From JACCUZ01 sp038246575 (GTDB lineage Bacteria > Actinomycetota > Actinomycetes > JACCUZ01), in contig JBBRVU010000131.1 of the NCBI GenBank assembly GCA_038246575.1, positions 1 through 12,309 on the forward strand: 12,309 nt of DNA, written 5' to 3'. The notes beneath the pieces are model-generated. The model saw nothing but the letters and a program-made list of their open reading frames with translations. It searched no databases and was not told the origin of the DNA. Shown piece by piece: positions 1 through 6,245 of this stretch (position 1 is its first letter; each line of letters opens with the position of its first letter). A program made the translations under genes and the position numbers.

Positions 1-1
1 C

Positions 2-103
2 GGCGTCCCCGTGAAGACCTTCCACCCCGAACTCACCGCACAACAAGAGCAGGTCCTCGAGCTCATGAACCTCGCCCCAGGCGTCTACAGGCAGCTCACG
101 TAA
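2..103 (+). CDS. C-terminal fragment of a rightward gene, possibly an IS transposase
   Basis: An open frame enters from the left edge and stops at TAA 101-103, giving 33 residues that end in LELMNLAPGVYRQLT. The short 'Q-x-x-V-L-x-L-M/L' helix near the C-terminus recalls the tails of some IS4/IS1634-type transposases, but the fragment is too short to prove it. The stop lies directly against the stop of the convergent DUF998-like gene (no spacer). If this is a transposase, the terminal inverted repeat of the IS must lie inside that gene's 3' end. The alternative is an ordinary chromosomal gene. That a gene ends here is fairly safe; its identity is weak. Confidence 0.4.
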   Translation, partial: GVPVKTFHPELTAQQEQVLELMNLAPGVYRQLT

Positions 104-727
104 TCACCGAGATACGCCGCTCGAGAAGTGCGGAACGTCAGTCACAAGTGTCCTCCCCATGACGATTACCCACGCGACCAACACCAGGGCAAGGACCCGC
201 TCCGCCGTGCCGACCCACGGGTAGGGCACCGCAGCCCAGCCGAGTACCAGAGCCAAGACGGCGCCCGCGGTGACGGCGGAGTAGGTCGACCAGGGCCGGG
301 GCAGAGCGGCGGCCAGCACGATCGCTGCGCCGGCGATGCCAAGGATCTCCAAGAGCCCTCCGACACCGTGTAGCCAGTCGGCCGTGGTGGTGAAGGTGCT
401 TCCCTGGCATCGAGGAATGGACTCCTCGCAGCCGTTACGGGCCAGGGCACCGGCCATCGCCCCCAGGCTTGCCACCATCAGCAGCGCGCACCCGACGACC
501 CGGTGGTCGGTTCGGGGTAGGGCCTGGTGCAGTCCCAGGGCCAGGGCAGCCAGACCGAGGGCGAACACCGCCTCGCCCGTCATCACCACCACCGGCCGTG
601 GGGCGGTGGCGGCGTAGAGGTCGCTGATGTTGTACCGCCAGGAGCCCGGCCGTAGGGCGGTGGCGAGCACCCAGCAGCCCACCTCGATCAGGGCCGCGGT
701 GACCACGAGGCGGCCGAGCACCTTCAT
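104..727 (-). CDS. DUF998-like multi-pass membrane protein
   Basis: 207 residues. About six hydrophobic segments alternate with short loops, and the protein starts with a signal-anchor-like helix (residues about 5-25). The pattern of N-x-S-D-L-Y after the first helix, a central 'ADWLHGVGG' and a late 'VGTAERVLAL' before the last helix fits the DUF998 family of integral membrane proteins (usual length near 200). Function is unknown; it acts in the cytoplasmic membrane. The start ATG (725-727) overlaps the TGA of the upstream small gene as ATGA, with no good Shine-Dalgarno of its own, so translational coupling is likely. The pair is probably transcribed from the divergent promoter near 1006-1035. 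The last 10-15 residues, after the final helix, may be altered by whatever lies left of position 150 (see findings). Confidence 0.75.
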   Translation of the reverse strand: MKVLGRLVVTAALIEVGCWVLATALRPGSWRYNISDLYAATAPRPVVVMTGEAVFALGLAALALGLHQALPRTDHRVVGCALLMVASLGAMAGALARNGCEESIPRCQGSTFTTTADWLHGVGGLLEILGIAGAAIVLAAALPRPWSTYSAVTAGAVLALVLGWAAVPYPWVGTAERVLALVLVAWVIVMGRTLVTDVPHFSSGVSR

Positions 728-963
728 GCCGTGGTGCGACGTCGCCGGAGCCAGAACCCCAGGTAGAGGGCGGCGATGGAGATGACCACGGTGATCGGTA
801 CGACGTAGACCACGATTCCGTGGTCCTGACCGTGCAGGGGCGCCGAGGCGGTGACCACTGTGGCGGCGATGATCGCGAACGCCACCTGTATCAAGACTGC
901 GGTGCGCCGGGGAGCGAGCCAGCCGGCGAGCACTCCGCCGACGAGGGGAAGAAGCAGGAACAT
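724..963 (-). CDS. Small two- or three-helix membrane protein
   Basis: 79 residues beginning MFLLLPLVGGVLAGW. Two to three hydrophobic helices (about 2-16, 21-42 and 50-71) are followed by a basic tail RRRRTTA, which would place the C-terminus in the cytoplasm. I do not recognise a family. The start ATG (961-963) has a clear ribosome binding site, AGGAG with six bases before the ATG on the minus strand. The stop overlaps the next start by ATGA, so it is the first gene of a two-gene leftward operon with the DUF998-like gene. The promoter and palindromic operators lie immediately upstream (982-1035). Confidence 0.7.
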   Translation of the reverse strand: MFLLLPLVGGVLAGWLAPRRTAVLIQVAFAIIAATVVTASAPLHGQDHGIVVYVVPITVVISIAALYLGFWLRRRRTTA

Positions 964-981
964 GTCGGACTCCTCTCTCTG

Positions 982-996
982 CTCTGCGGTGCAGAG
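982..996. promoter_or_regulatory. Operator palindrome, left copy
   Basis: CTCTGCGGTGCAGAG is a perfect 6-bp dyad (CTCTGC/GCAGAG) around GGT. It lies downstream of the leftward -10, where bound protein would act as a roadblock, and its centre (989) is 31 bp from that of the second copy. It is likely bound by the winged-helix regulator encoded at 1605-1964; this is inferred from proximity. Confidence 0.75.
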
Positions 997-999
997 TTA

Positions 1000-1028
1000 T
1001 TGACGAATGTAACTCTGCGGTGCAGAGT
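1000..1028 (+). promoter_or_regulatory. Rightward promoter of the membrane protein/regulator operon
   Basis: TTGACG (1000-1005) is a good -35 box. CAGAGT (1023-1028) sits 17 bp downstream as a weak -10. This predicts a start at about 1035-1036, on the GTG start codon at 1036, i.e. a leaderless mRNA, which agrees with the lack of any Shine-Dalgarno before that codon. The right-hand palindrome lies in the spacer and -10. Confidence 0.5.
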
Positions 1029-1035
1029 CTGACAA
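1006..1035 (-). promoter_or_regulatory. Leftward promoter of the small membrane protein/DUF998 operon
   Basis: Read on the minus strand, TTGTCA (plus 1030-1035) serves as -35 and TACATT (plus 1006-1011) as -10 with an 18-bp spacer. The spacer is almost exactly the right-hand palindrome, so a bound regulator would block this promoter and the rightward one together. Confidence 0.45.
1012..1028. promoter_or_regulatory. Operator palindrome, right copy
   Basis: The same 15 bases as the left copy (1013-1027), extended by an A/T pair to 7-bp arms: ACTCTGC, GGT, GCAGAGT. It sits in the spacer of the leftward promoter and over the -10 of the rightward promoter. The centre-to-centre distance of 31 bp is close to three helical turns, so two dimers would sit on the same DNA face. 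Confidence 0.75.
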
Positions 1036-1608
1036 GTGCATGACCCCCTGATCGCCGAGCTCACCTACCGGGAGGCCGTGGCCGCCCGTGAGCGCGTTCG
1101 CGCCGTGCGGCGGGCGATCACCTTGCCGGTGCGCCTGCTCGGGGGGGTCTACCTCGGGGGTGCGGTCGCCGTCCTGGTCATTGGGCGGTTCCACCTTGCC
1201 TCGTACTTTGCGCCCGCATTCCTGACCGTATTGTCCGTGTCCGCGTGGTGGTACCGCCGGTACGCCAGACAGCACGGGGTGCTGCTGCCCGCTCGCCCAT
1301 GGGTGCTGATCCTGGGGGCGACCCTCGCCGCCGGTGCGAGCGTGTCGCGGCTCGGCGTCGCCCTTGACGAGCCGTGGATCAGCGACTTCGGCCCCTGCGT
1401 TGTGCTCGCCGTGGGCACGGCCATCACCGCCGTCTGGCTGCACTCCTGCCGGCTCGCGCTGGCCGCAGCGGCGATGGTCAGCGTCTCGGCCGCGGCCTTC
1501 CTGGTGGCCACCGGCGACAACGCCATCGCCGTCCAGCTGGCGGCCTACGGCACTCTGCTCATCATGGCTTCTTCCTTGGATCTCTCCGAGCCGGGTGATG
1601 CGGTATGA
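1036..1608 (+). CDS. Six-pass membrane protein of unknown function, paired with a winged-helix regulator
   Basis: 190 residues. A charged N-terminus (residues 1-28, rich in Arg/Glu) is followed by about six hydrophobic segments (roughly 29-50, 52-70, 84-103, 117-136, 140-158, 163-180). No catalytic motif is visible and I do not recognise the family. The start is GTG 1036; no Shine-Dalgarno precedes it and the predicted transcript begins on or next to it. The TGA (1606-1608) overlaps the ATG of the regulator gene by four bases (ATGA), so the two are co-translated. Membrane proteins paired this way with small winged-helix regulators are common in actinomycetes; a role as transporter partner, sensor or stress protein cannot be decided from sequence. 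Confidence 0.75.
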   Translation: MHDPLIAELTYREAVAARERVRAVRRAITLPVRLLGGVYLGGAVAVLVIGRFHLASYFAPAFLTVLSVSAWWYRRYARQHGVLLPARPWVLILGATLAAGASVSRLGVALDEPWISDFGPCVVLAVGTAITAVWLHSCRLALAAAAMVSVSAAAFLVATGDNAIAVQLAAYGTLLIMASSLDLSEPGDAV

Positions 1609-1964
1609 CCGACCACCCGATCCACGACCTCGACGACGATGTCCACCAGCGAGTGCGCCTGGGGATCCTGGCCGCGCTGTCCGGCTTGTCCCGCGCAGAC
1701 TTCGCCCACCTGAAGCGAGAGCTGGCACTCACCGACGGCAACCTCGGTCGACACCTCGAAGTGCTCAGCGACGCCGGGCTCGTCAAGCTGGCCCGGGACA
1801 CCGCGGAGAACCGGCCTCGCACCTGGGTGTCGATCACCGCCGAAGGCAAGAAGGCGCTCCGCAAGGAGCTTGACGCGCTTCGCAGAATCATGTCCCAGGT
1901 GGAAACGGCCGAAGCCACCACGGCCGAGCCGTCCGAATCGAGTCGCGGTGAAGGACCTCACTGA
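1605..1964 (+). CDS. Winged-helix transcriptional regulator (MarR/ArsR-like, HTH_27 type)
   Basis: 119 residues. Residues about 14-85 form one winged-helix domain: helix 'HQRVRLGILAALSGL', then 'DFAHLKRELALTDGNLGRHLEVLSDAGLV' as the helix-turn-helix (recognition helix around TDGNLGRHLEVL), and 'RPRTWVSITAEGKKALRKEL' as wing and following helix. The tail (about 97-119) is polar and probably disordered. It matches the small single-domain regulators annotated as winged-helix DNA-binding proteins. No metal-binding cysteines or ligand domain are seen, so the signal is unknown. It overlaps the upstream membrane-protein gene by ATGA. It likely binds the two palindromes at 982-996 and 1012-1028, repressing its own operon and the divergent one. 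Confidence 0.85.
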   Translation: MTDHPIHDLDDDVHQRVRLGILAALSGLSRADFAHLKRELALTDGNLGRHLEVLSDAGLVKLARDTAENRPRTWVSITAEGKKALRKELDALRRIMSQVETAEATTAEPSESSRGEGPH

Positions 1965-1973
1965 CGGTCCCGC

Positions 1974-2290
1974 TCACGGCGCCGACCAGGGCCAGCGCTG
2001 GGCTATGGCGCGCTCGAAGATCTGCTCGATCGCCGAGTCAACTCCATCTGGCAAGGCGTCGTCTCAGCCCTCCCACCACAACGGACCAATCTTCCTTCGG
2101 CCACCACCTCGTCGTCCGTCTCGTCGAAGAGCACGAACTGGAACTGCGGCAGGTCCACGTCAAGGGACCCCCACCACCGGTTCAGCACATCACCGTGCAG
2201 GTTGTACTCGGGCCACACCTCCGCAGAGGGAATCCCGCGATCCCACAGGTCCGGCCGCTCAGCAGCGGGATGCATCGTCAACGTGTTCAT
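1974..2290 (-). pseudogene. Decayed GNAT N-acetyltransferase gene (5' part only)
   Basis: The first about 67 residues (from ATG 2288-2290, Shine-Dalgarno GAGGAG five bases upstream) read like the N-terminus of an actinobacterial GNAT-family acetyltransferase: 'SAEVWPEYNLHGDVLNRWWG' and 'FQFVLFDETDDEVVAEG'. Just after AEG, near 2087-2096, the reading frame is lost. Homologous text resumes in another frame as PLWWEG, hits an in-frame TGA, and continues as DALPDGVDSAIEQIFERAIA before a stop at 1974-1976. The acetyl-CoA-binding half, expected to make a protein of roughly 250 residues, is absent. So there is a frameshift, a nonsense codon and a 3' truncation. The remnant is convergent with the regulator gene, ending 10 bp from its stop. 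Confidence 0.75.
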
Positions 2291-2372
2291 CGGTTCTCCT
2301 CACCTGTGGGCTACCTCGAGACCGAGGGACCTGATCGACGGCCCCGTTTCCGGGTCTTTCGCGGAGGTGACA

Positions 2373-3104
2373 CTAGCCAGCTTCTCGAGCAGGGACAGGG
2401 CTGGCCGAGATGGCGGGACCGGACGCGCGGCCCACCTGACGTCGGGCGAGGGTCGGCGCCATCGCGAGACCCGCGATGAGCAAGACAAGTGCACTCCAGA
2501 AGGTATGGCTGACGGCCAGGGACAGCCACGCGGCGGCGAACGCCGCGACCTGCCACCGGGCGAAGACCTGGCTACGCCAGGCCGCGAGGCAGAGCAGCGC
2601 CCAGCCCAGCGTGAGTCCCCCCATGAAGCCGAGGAACAAGAGAATGCCTGGCCATGCCGGCAAGGTGGTGAGCCCAGCGATGGAAGCCTCGCGAGGGACG
2701 TCGGGTGCGGTGAGCTGAAACTGGCTGAAGAAGAACCACTGCGACAGTGAGCCGCAGACGGCCCCGACCATGGCGAGGGTCCCGCCCACGGTGGCGAGGA
2801 GCGCGCCGCGGCCGCGAATGGCACCAGTGACGCCCGCGAAGAACGGGACGAGGAGCGCAAGGCCGATCATCAAGAACACCCCCGCCCACAACGAGGCGTC
2901 GCGCTCGGCGGCGACTGCGGCGACGACCTTGGCGCCTTCGACCGGGTCGGAGGTGACGGTGTCGGCCAGTCTGGGACCGATCGTGGAGCCGGCGAACAGC
3001 GCCACCGCCGCGAGCGGACCCGAGGCCGCGCGCAGGACACGTCGCAGGGCCAGAGCGGTGCTGTCGTTGTCGGTGCTGTCTTTGAAGGACTCATTGCTTG
3101 TCAT
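2373..3104 (-). CDS. Multi-pass membrane protein of unknown function
   Basis: 243 residues. A polar, Ser/Asp-rich N-terminus (1-20) precedes about six hydrophobic segments (around 28-48, 72-94, 102-124, 148-170, 177-195 and 196-215), and the C-terminus is basic (LARRQVGR). An external loop after the first helix contains 'RLADTVTSDPVEGAKVVAAV', which looks structured. It recalls small DUF4386-like membrane proteins, but I would not assign a family. The start ATG 3102-3104 is preceded on the minus strand by GAGGGC. It is divergent from the sensor kinase gene, sharing the 146-bp region 3105-3250, so common regulation by the two-component system is possible but unproven. Confidence 0.7.
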   Translation of the reverse strand: MTSNESFKDSTDNDSTALALRRVLRAASGPLAAVALFAGSTIGPRLADTVTSDPVEGAKVVAAVAAERDASLWAGVFLMIGLALLVPFFAGVTGAIRGRGALLATVGGTLAMVGAVCGSLSQWFFFSQFQLTAPDVPREASIAGLTTLPAWPGILLFLGFMGGLTLGWALLCLAAWRSQVFARWQVAAFAAAWLSLAVSHTFWSALVLLIAGLAMAPTLARRQVGRASGPAISASPVPAREAG

Positions 3105-3174
3105 GGGGTGCCCTCGTCTGGGATGGACCGCAGGAGCGCGGTACGTCCACAGTGATCCGCACGGCCGGCCGGGG

Positions 3175-3226
3175 CGTCGGGGCAGGCACCCCAGAGGTCG
3201 TCGGGGTTGGCCCGGATCCCCCGACG
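3175..3226. promoter_or_regulatory. Three copies of CGTCGGGG upstream of the kinase gene
   Basis: CGTCGGGG occurs at 3175-3182 and 3199-3206 as direct repeats (24 bp apart) and inverted at 3219-3226 (CCCCGACG). The second and third copies form an 8-bp inverted repeat with a 12-bp gap. All lie between the divergent membrane-protein gene and the kinase start at 3251, a likely place for an autoregulatory site. GC-rich words recur by chance in such DNA, so the call is tentative. Confidence 0.35.
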
Positions 3227-3250
3227 GCGCCGTGGTGTCATCATCAGGAC

Positions 3251-5275
3251 ATGCGGCGCGGCCAAGACGAGATCGCCCGCCGGCCTTGGCTCGCCGCGGC
3301 GCTGGCGGTCGCCGTGCTGTCCGCGGCCGCGGCCGTCTTGGTTCTGGCCGACCGCAGGCTGGTCGCGCTCGAGCGCACGGACTTGCGCGATCCTGGTTCC
3401 CTGATCTACGTGGTGGCGATCGTGAGTGCGACGGTTGTCGGCTCGATCCTGGTGGCTCGGCAGCCGGCGAACCCCGCCGGGTGGTGCTTCGCAGGGCTCG
3501 GCGCGAGCATGACGCTCTCTGGGGCCCTGGACAGCTACGCGCTCATCGGAGCCGTCGCAGACCCCGGTAGCCTGCCTCATGCCGACGTTGCAGCGGTGCT
3601 CGGTGACGCGAGCTTCATCCCCTGGATGGTCCTAATCGCCCTCGCGCTGCACCTCACTCCCACGGGTCGCTGGTTAACCCCGCGATGGGGTCGAGTCGCC
3701 CGCGCGACCTTCCTCGCGGCCTCGGTGTGGTGGGTGGCGAAGTGTCTGTCCGGGTCGCCGCTCGATCCGCCGTTCACGGAGGTGAGCAACCCCCTCGCCG
3801 TGCGGCAGTGGGCCGCTGCTATCGAAGGTGTGCGCGGCGCGGCAGGGCTTCTGACGGGCTGCGGGCTGCTCGCCGCCGGCTCTTCACTGTTGGTCAGGTT
3901 CCGCCGAGCGGGGGGCACCGAGCGGCGCCAGCTGCGCTGGCTGGCCCTGGTGGTGATTCCGCTGCCCGTCTTCGTAGGCCTCTCCTTCGTCGGCGCGAGC
4001 ACCGGGAGCCCGCTCTTGGTCATCGTGTCGACGAGCGGTTTCGTGGCGCTGATCCCGATCGCGGCGGGCTTCGCCATCGGCCGCTACCACTTGTACGACG
4101 TGGACCGGCTCCTCGGCCGGGCGACGACGTACATGCTGCTCACGGTCGCCGTCCTGGTGACCTACGTCGCCGGGGTGCTGGTCATCAACGAGTTCCTGCA
4201 GGGGTGGGCGGCGAGCGACCGGGCCACCGTGTCGGCGGCCTTCGCGGCTGTCGCGGTCGCTGTCGCAGCACCTGCGCGACAGCGCATCCAGGACCTGGTG
4301 GACCGCAGCTTCGGTAGGCGGCGGCACGCCGCGTTAGCCGTGGTGCGTGCGCATGCCCGGCGGCCGGATTCGGCCGCCACCGACGAATCCGTGCTGAGAC
4401 GGGCGTTGGGGGACGACACCCTGGCGATCGCCTACTGGATCGGCGCGCGGGGGGTATGGGTCACGGCGCAGGGCCGCGACCCCGACGGGCAGGGCCTGGC
4501 GGCGGGAGGGCGCGCCACGGTGGTGGTGACGCACCACTCTCACCCGGTCGCGCGGATCTCCTTCGCCGTGACGCGCTGTGAGACCGCCCTGGTGGAGACG
4601 GTGGGGGCGGAGGCACTGGCGCTGCTGGAGAACACCGGGTTACGGGCTGCGCTGGCCCTCGAGCTCGTCGAGGTCCAGGCCTCCCGGGCACGCATCGCCC
4701 ACGCCCAGCAGTTGGAACGCCGGCGTATCGAGAGAGACCTGCATGACGGCGCCCAACAGCGGCTGCTCGCGTTGTCGATGAGACTGCAGGCTGCCCTACT
4801 CAACGGTGACGCCAGCCGCCTGAGGATGGCAGCTCGCAGTGGAGTAAAGGAAGCACAGGCCACCGTGCGGGAGTTGCGTGAGCTCGCCAACGGTCTGCAC
4901 CCGGTCGCCCTCGCCAGCGGCGGGTTGGCCGGGGCCGTTGACGACCTCGCCTCGCGGACGCCCGGCCTCGTCGAGTTCGCCGTACCAGAGCGGCGGTACC
5001 CAGAGGCGACCGAGACCGCCGCCTGGTTCATCATCTGTGAGGCGGTCGCCAACGCGCTGAAGCACGCCCCCGGAGCCCGGGTACGGATCAACATCGACCA
5101 GATCGACCAGCGGATGCTGATCCGGGTCTGCGATGAGGGACCCGGCACCGCTGACCCCGACGGCAACGGACTGCGGGGCCTCGCCGATCGCGCCGCCGCC
5201 GCCGGGGGCCGGCTGCTCGTGCGCAGCAGCCCTCGCGGTACCCAGATCGAGGCCGAACTCCCGTGCGCGTCGTAA
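3251..5275 (+). CDS. Polytopic membrane sensor histidine kinase (NarL/LuxR-type two-component system)
   Basis: 674 residues from ATG 3251 (MRRGQDEIARRPWLAA). An upstream in-frame extension to 3098 would run into the divergent gene and lacks membrane-protein character, so I reject it. The N-terminal third has about eight to ten transmembrane segments (first 13-33, last near 325-340). Residues about 360-470 form a soluble linker, perhaps a degenerate GAF-like fold. The HisKA_3 dimerisation helix contains RRRIERDLHDGAQQRLL with the phospho-acceptor His498. The ATPase domain shows the N box EAVANALKHAP (Asn601), DEGPG (Asp628) and GNGLRGLADR (about 638-647). It autophosphorylates in response to an unknown, probably membrane-sensed, signal and passes phosphate to the regulator whose gene overlaps its 3' end by 13 bp. 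Confidence 0.93.
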   Translation: MRRGQDEIARRPWLAAALAVAVLSAAAAVLVLADRRLVALERTDLRDPGSLIYVVAIVSATVVGSILVARQPANPAGWCFAGLGASMTLSGALDSYALIGAVADPGSLPHADVAAVLGDASFIPWMVLIALALHLTPTGRWLTPRWGRVARATFLAASVWWVAKCLSGSPLDPPFTEVSNPLAVRQWAAAIEGVRGAAGLLTGCGLLAAGSSLLVRFRRAGGTERRQLRWLALVVIPLPVFVGLSFVGASTGSPLLVIVSTSGFVALIPIAAGFAIGRYHLYDVDRLLGRATTYMLLTVAVLVTYVAGVLVINEFLQGWAASDRATVSAAFAAVAVAVAAPARQRIQDLVDRSFGRRRHAALAVVRAHARRPDSAATDESVLRRALGDDTLAIAYWIGARGVWVTAQGRDPDGQGLAAGGRATVVVTHHSHPVARISFAVTRCETALVETVGAEALALLENTGLRAALALELVEVQASRARIAHAQQLERRRIERDLHDGAQQRLLALSMRLQAALLNGDASRLRMAARSGVKEAQATVRELRELANGLHPVALASGGLAGAVDDLASRTPGLVEFAVPERRYPEATETAAWFIICEAVANALKHAPGARVRINIDQIDQRMLIRVCDEGPGTADPDGNGLRGLADRAAAAGGRLLVRSSPRGTQIEAELPCAS

Positions 5276-5907
5276 TCGCCGACGACTCGCTCCTCCTGCG
5301 CGAGGGCCTGCGGCTGCTTCTCGCTGAGGCGGGAGTCGAGGTCTGCGCGGTCGCGGGCGACGGCGACGGCCTCGATCACCTGGTGGAGGTCCATCGCCCA
5401 GACGTGGCCATCATCGACATCAGGATGCCTCCGACGTTCACCTTCGAGGGTGCTCAAGCAGCAGCCCGGCTCCGGGAGCGCTGGCCGGACCTCGGTCTGC
5501 TTCTGCTCTCCCAATCGCTGGAGAGCCGCTACGCCGCCGAGCTCGCTCGCGAGCACCCCGAGGGCTTCGGCTACCTGCTCAAGGACCGAGTCATCGACGT
5601 CGACCGGCTGGTCGAAGCGCTGGCACAGGTTGCGCGCGGAGGCACGGTTCTGGATCCGGACGTCGTCGCGCACCTGATGGGGCGACGCTCCGCCCGCGAG
5701 CGCGTGCAGGGGCTGAGCCCGCGCGAACAGGGCGTGCTGGCGCTCATGGCCCAAGGAGCGTCGAATGCAGCGATGGCGCGAGACCTGAGAGTCAACGACA
5801 AGACGGTCGAGAGCCACATCTCCAGCATCTTCACCAAGCTCGACCTCCTGCCCCAACCAGACGCGCACCGACGGGTACTCGCTGTGCTCGCCTGGCTCGG
5901 CCAATAA
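5263..5907 (+). CDS. LuxR/NarL-family DNA-binding response regulator
   Basis: 214 residues from GTG 5263, overlapping the kinase gene by 13 bp. The receiver domain (1-120) has the acidic pair Asp7/Asp8, the phospho-acceptor Asp52 in DVAIIDIRMPP, Ser83 and the conserved Lys107 in GYLLKDR. The LuxR-type helix-turn-helix (about 148-195) reads LSPREQGVLALMAQGASNAA, followed by MARDLRVNDKTVESHISSIF. Every key residue is present, so it should be functional. It is the cognate partner of the upstream kinase. Its targets cannot be read from the sequence; candidates nearby are its own operon and the divergent membrane-protein gene. No clear terminator follows the TAA. Confidence 0.94.
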   Translation: MRVVIADDSLLLREGLRLLLAEAGVEVCAVAGDGDGLDHLVEVHRPDVAIIDIRMPPTFTFEGAQAAARLRERWPDLGLLLLSQSLESRYAAELAREHPEGFGYLLKDRVIDVDRLVEALAQVARGGTVLDPDVVAHLMGRRSARERVQGLSPREQGVLALMAQGASNAAMARDLRVNDKTVESHISSIFTKLDLLPQPDAHRRVLAVLAWLGQ

Positions 5908-6245
5908 CAGAAGAGGCCCGCTACAGTCGACGCCCAGGCCCTGCACGATGACATTGCCTCCTCGGCTCCGAACCAGCAAGTCAGGTCAGTGGGTCGTATT
6001 CGCGGGGCACTCACCTTGCGCGGTATTGGTGGTGGGTTGTGTCATCCCACTCCGGCTCGGACGAGCTGAGACCCAGGTCGTCTGAGCAATCACCTGACGC
6101 GACCCCGTGGCAGACCAGAGCATCAGCGATACCCGCCAGCTCATCGGCATTCTGTGAGCAGAACCGGCCAGACCCGCGGTAGCCCACAGTGGGCGCTATG
6201 ACGCGCCACCGGTTCACGCCATGGGATTGCTGTCCCAGGCAGGAC
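5908..6245. other. Gene-free junction between the two-component system and the integrase
   Basis: 338 bp without a convincing gene. A leftward 68-codon frame (6011-6217) lacks a recognisable protein pattern. Base composition is more mixed than in the flanking genes. I looked for a tRNA gene, the usual target of tyrosine integrases, and found none: the closest T-loop-like string, at about 5966-5976, lacks the invariant A58. Structured elements are the dyad at 6161-6215 and a short palindrome, GCTCG/CGAGC, at 6055-6066. This is where the attachment site of the integrase-bearing element is expected. Confidence 0.5.
6161..6215. repeat. Nested inverted repeat, candidate recombination (att) site
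   Basis: Outer arms GAACCGG (6161-6167) and CCGGTTC (6209-6215) and inner arms GCCCAC (6182-6187) and GTGGGC (6189-6194) share the same axis, base 6188. The sequence between the arms is not symmetric. The site starts 30 bp beyond the integrase stop, a typical attP/attL position. It could also be a regulatory or transcription-termination structure. Confidence 0.35.

Noticed and set aside
3098..3250. 51-codon N-terminal extension of the sensor kinase
   Set aside because: It overlaps the divergent membrane-protein gene start and the repeat-bearing promoter region; the membrane domain begins cleanly after ATG 3251.
4540..5979. 479-codon open frame antisense to the kinase and response regulator
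   Set aside because: It opposes two genes with complete catalytic motifs; its translation is Ser/Arg/Pro-rich without any recognisable domain.
6011..6217. 68-codon leftward frame between the response regulator and integrase
   Set aside because: No ribosome binding site or recognisable sequence pattern, mixed codon use, and its start lies inside the dyad at 6161-6215.
5908..6245. tRNA gene as integration target
   Set aside because: No cloverleaf could be drawn; the nearest T-loop-like string (about 5966-5976) lacks the invariant A58 and has no partnering arms.
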